The notes beneath the pieces were generated by a model that saw nothing but the letters and a program-made list of their open reading frames with translations, did not search any database and was not told the DNA's origin. Below are positions 17,981 through 21,352 of a DNA stretch of 21,352 nucleotides, piece by piece; positions within the stretch are counted from its first letter, which is position 1, and the number at the start of each line of letters is the position of its first letter. The translations under genes and the position numbers were made by a program. Source of the stretch: Pelargonium cotyledonis (lineage: Eukaryota > Streptophyta > Magnoliopsida > Geraniales > Geraniaceae); assembly GCA_036897625.1 (NCBI GenBank), contig JAYMTA010001179.1, forward strand, positions 1 through 21,352, written 5' to 3'.

Positions 17981-18411
17981 TTGAGGTCACAAGTTCAAAT
18001 TCTAGCACTCCATAATTTGTATAATTAAATTCTTTTTCTATTATCTCTCATTGGGCTTCTTTACTCATTTTCTTGGGCCTCATATATAACTCTTTATCTA
18101 TCCTTCAAGCCCGCCCACTTGGGCTACCTCTCTTCTCATATCCTTTAAGCCCACTTGGGCACTCTATCCTCTCCTATCGTGCCACCCACAAAAAGTAAAA
18201 ATCGGGAATGAGCTTCTATCTATCTCTTCTCTACGGTCCACCCGTAAAGTTCAAAATGGGAATTGGATTCTATATATCTCTCTTCAGTTCACTTGCAAAG
18301 CCATAACGGACTTGCAAGTGATGGGCGTGTAAGAATATAATATTAAAATAATAAATGATGACTTCAACAACAAGCTTGAGCTTTTAGTTGAGTTGGTTCT
18401 CTAACAAAATG

Positions 18412-18639
18412 ATCTTTTGATCTCGCGGGAACAAAGTGAAGTTCAAGTATCCGAGTGGAATAAGTGAGATAGTATAGGGACCCAAGTGACACTTATTCCA
18501 TTTTTTATATCATTTTTTCTTCACTGAACGCAGTTTGGCTTATAATTTGATCTTCATTTGTTAAAAGGTTGGATTTGGTTGGCATATTTTTGGATCGAAC
18601 TCTAGTTAAAATCTTATTGATCCTATAATTTGGTTGGTT
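18412..18639. other. Short spacer between TRIM and copia remains
   Basis: AT-rich. No LTR for the copia element was recognised here. Confidence 0.4.
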
Positions 18640-20680
18640 AATAGTGGTGCGCGAGCGTCACATAATTTTCTTCTCCAAGGGCCAAGCAACCACATCAATC
18701 GTCCCGAACATCTTATCCAACCCGGACACCTCTATCGTACTAGCCATCTTGATCACTCAAAAGCTCCTCAAAATATTATTGGACTTGCTCCCGGACCATG
18801 ATTTCGCGGACTTGTTCCCGAACAATGACTTCATGGTGAGTATTATACTTGTGATTGATTATACAAATTCATTTCACATCGCAACTCACAATGAGTTTTT
18901 CTCATTCTACATTAGTGGTAGTTTTAGGCATGCCCATATAGGAAATGATGTTAGATGTCAGATTGTTAACATGTGTGATATTTGGTTGGAAACTGATATT
19001 GGGTTATTGATATTCTTAAAAGATGTTAGGCATGTTCTTGATGTGCGATTCCGTTTAATCTTCTTGGTTCGTCCTGATGATGAGAACTAACACCCCCAAC
19101 TCTGGGAACAAATAATTAAAAAGAGTAAATGGTCATTAATTTTGGTTAGGAACAAGAAGTAGAATTCTTTGTATTTTACAAAAAAAATCTCGTTAACGAA
19201 ATTAAAAATGTGGTTGAGAACGATATCTCCACCAAGGTATGACATAAACAAGTTGATTATGTACCTTACTCAGAAAAATTTGTAGATTCTTACTAGAAAT
19301 CAACTCCTACAAAATATGACAAGTACATTGTTGAAGCCATGCACATATTATCTTGCTGGTAAGCAATATAGAGTTTTATTGCATACACTTTTTTAATCTA
19401 GGAAGATTCGTTTGTTTGACTTAGTGCATTTTAATGTTTGTTTCATGAAAGACAAAACTCTTGGTGGTACAATTCACTTTGTAACCTTTATTGATGATCA
19501 TTCGATAACGATTTGAACTTTTGCTTTGCATTCTAAATATTACGTATCACAAAAGTTCAAGAGTTTTCATGTCATGGGTAAGAGGCAGAATGACAGGAAA
19601 CTAAAGTGTATTTGATAAGGTAATTGTGGTGAGTACATTGGAGATTTCAAGAAGTATGGTAGCGATAACTATTTTGTTTACATAACTTAAGATACCTTAG
19701 CATAACAGTGAGACTGAAAGAATGAGTAAAACAATATGCGAGAGGACTTTTTGTATGTTATCTCGGGTAAAATTTCCAAAAGGATATTATAGTGAAAAAA
19801 TCAAAAATCGTTGTTGAATTGATTAATTCATCTAATTCGAAACTTCTTGATGGTGATATTCCTGACATTGTATGGTTTGAAAAGGAGGTTTCTTGTAGCA
19901 TTTGAGAGTGTTCAATTGTAAGACACTTTAAAGAATTTCAAAAAGTGAAAGATAGAAGTATCTTAAATGAAGATTGACAGGAGTATGAATACATGTTATG
20001 GGATCTAAAATAGAAAAATATTGCTAGGATTAGAAATGTGGTTTTTCTTAAAGATCAAACAGTTGCTAATACCGAAAAAACAAATTCTTAAGATGATAGT
20101 TTTTCTAAATCAAGTGGATAAATTTTGTGCCCATCTCTTTCTCCACTTGCAATTGATACAAATCAAGTGGGAGAATGAGATAATCTTTATAATGATACAT
20201 TTGGTGATGAGAAAATTACTCTTGATCTTGTTGACTGGTAGTCTACTTGAACAACAAGATGATCTGAATCTAGAGCCTATTGTTGAACCAATCAACCAGA
20301 AGATCAGTCAAACAAAGATTATCCAAAAGTTTGTGTCCTCTTATGATTATATAAGCATTATTCTCTTAATTAGGGGAATCATTTTTTTTGTATAATGTAT
20401 ATCAGTTGACTCATATAAAGTTACATCAGTTAAACTAATAAGGTGATTGACACTTCATTTAAAATCAGTTGAGCTACACAATAGGGGTAACTCTCTCCTT
20501 AAAACCCCACCCCACCCGACTTTAAGAGTTGAACTCACTATATCGCACAAAGAGTTATGTGTGTCTTGACCATTGAATCATTCTCTATAAGACTAATTTT
20601 AACGAGGTTGAATATCATAGGAACAAAAATAAATTATGGGCAACTATGCAGGATGAAATGAGGTTTATTTAAATTGAGCT
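18640..20680 (+). mobile_element. Decayed Ty1/copia retrotransposon, pol region
   Basis: Pieces of a plant Ty1/copia polyprotein (TNT1/Tork-like in style) follow in family order. They are the protease to pre-integrase stretch (THNEFFSFYISGSF and DIWLETD near 18880-19000), integrase (TFIDDHS near 19480; SETERM near 19710), the integrase C-terminal segment (near 20000-20070), and the beginning of the reverse-transcriptase region (KLWATMQDEM near 20635-20665). A short unrelated stretch lies at about 20400-20515. No LTRs were found. The copy is badly broken, with well over ten breaks, and is clearly an old fossil; its downstream part is missing or beyond recognition. Confidence 0.8.
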
Positions 20681-21352
20681 GAGAGTACGACAATTCAATT
20701 TGATTTAAATTGATAACTTAACAGATTAACTTAAGTTAGAATTGCTAGTATGTTCCGCTAGTATGTTCCACCTCCAACATCGATGTAGTGAATTTAATAA
20801 TTAAATATTACCTTCAAGATTTGAACTTATATAATAAAGAATATTAAAAAATAAATAAAAAAAATTAAAAAAAAAACAAAAAAAACAAACCTATAGACTA
20901 TTAGGTCAAACTTTGAGGTTGCAATTATGGGTTCAGATAAGGTTTGCTCAGGTATAGATTGATAAATCTTAATTAACATGAATATGCTCTTATCGGTTTT
21001 AGGGCCGCAAGTTGGATTTTACTTTTTAAAATATAAAATGTTTCCATTCGTGCCAGTTCACTCGATTCCGACCATACCTGACTCGAGTTTTTACGAGACA
21101 AATCTGACTGATTCAACTCAAGAAAATGTATGATCGAATTTTGAGTATACTGGATATCATTTCCGAATGGCTGGTCTTAGGTCAAATCCTTGAGTATAAA
21201 GTTTGAATTTATTAGGCTACCTCTAGGCTCTAGCCTCTATGTATAATGTGAATATATATATATCATATATGAATCATCAATATTCCTCTAAATTGGTAAG
21301 GGATAGAAAACTGGGTTCAGTTGCAGTGGATCATAGTATCCACAATCAGCTG
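20681..21352. other. AT-rich end of the window, no gene seen
   Basis: Contains a 13-bp perfect tandem duplication GCTAGTATGTTCC (20744-20756 and 20757-20769), an A-rich tract at about 20840-20890, and a short TA run near 21253. No ORF or element end is supported. Confidence 0.5.

Larger units (their letters stand above)
17005..18406 (+). mobile_element. TRIM (miniature LTR retroelement), interrupted by a MULE
   Basis: The left LTR (78 bp without the insertion) begins TGTTGAATATAATATT at 17005 and ends CTCTAACA at 17968. The right LTR is 18328-18406 (79 bp). Both end AGTTGAGTTGGTTCTCTAAC plus A. A primer-binding site TGGTATCAGAGC for initiator tRNA-Met follows the left LTR at once. A 5-bp target duplication AAATG lies at 17000-17004 and 18407-18411. 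Without the MULE the element is about 516 bp and, like TRIMs in general, carries no genes. The LTRs differ at roughly 8 of 78 positions, so the insertion is old, on the order of several million years. Its ends and parts look whole apart from the one large insertion. Confidence 0.9.

Noticed and set aside
20110-20395. ORFs of 61 and 124 codons on both strands
   Set aside because: They lie in the decayed copia element and are not host genes.

Overview
This window looks like nuclear DNA of a flowering plant, most likely a eudicot. The evidence is AT-rich DNA with GT-AG introns, two recognisable plant housekeeping or chromatin genes, and a dense set of plant-type transposons (Mutator-like, Stowaway, Tourist, SINE, RTE and L1 LINEs, TRIM, Ty1/copia). 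I cannot name the species.

Layout. 1-410: possible coding exon cut by the window edge, then AT-rich DNA. 411-1025: decayed 77-bp tandem array. 1278-2527: non-autonomous Mutator-like element with an exact 9-bp target duplication, possibly carrying captured host DNA. About 3015-4850: likely old Ty3/gypsy-type LTR remains containing a 15-bp and a 31-bp minisatellite. 5308-5901 (+): intronless SNRNP27 homologue, a U4/U6.U5 tri-snRNP splicing factor. 5902-10479: long spacer holding a dead RTE-type LINE (6815-7380), a Stowaway MITE (8874-9104) and a 27-codon ORF behind a splice-acceptor-like site. 10480-15609 (-): four-exon VIN3-like protein 2 gene (VIL2/VEL1, Polycomb-associated, 725 aa). Its second intron carries a SINE and a Tourist-like MITE, each with target duplications. 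16189-16459: 5'-truncated LINE with target duplications. 17005-18406: a TRIM with both LTRs, the tRNA-Met primer site and a 5-bp target duplication. A second Mutator-like element (17029-17904) sits inside its left LTR. About 18640-20680: decayed Ty1/copia pol. 20681-21352: nothing recognised.

The two host genes converge on the 5.9-10.5 kb spacer and are not an operon-like unit. One acts in pre-mRNA splicing, the other in Polycomb silencing of flowering regulators. No wholly new system was found. The most unusual structures are the Mutator-like element nested in a TRIM LTR, its internal 156-bp repeat that stays in phase over 52 codons, the possible Pack-MULE at 1278-2527, and a tandem NAGNAG acceptor at the start of VIL2 exon 2.
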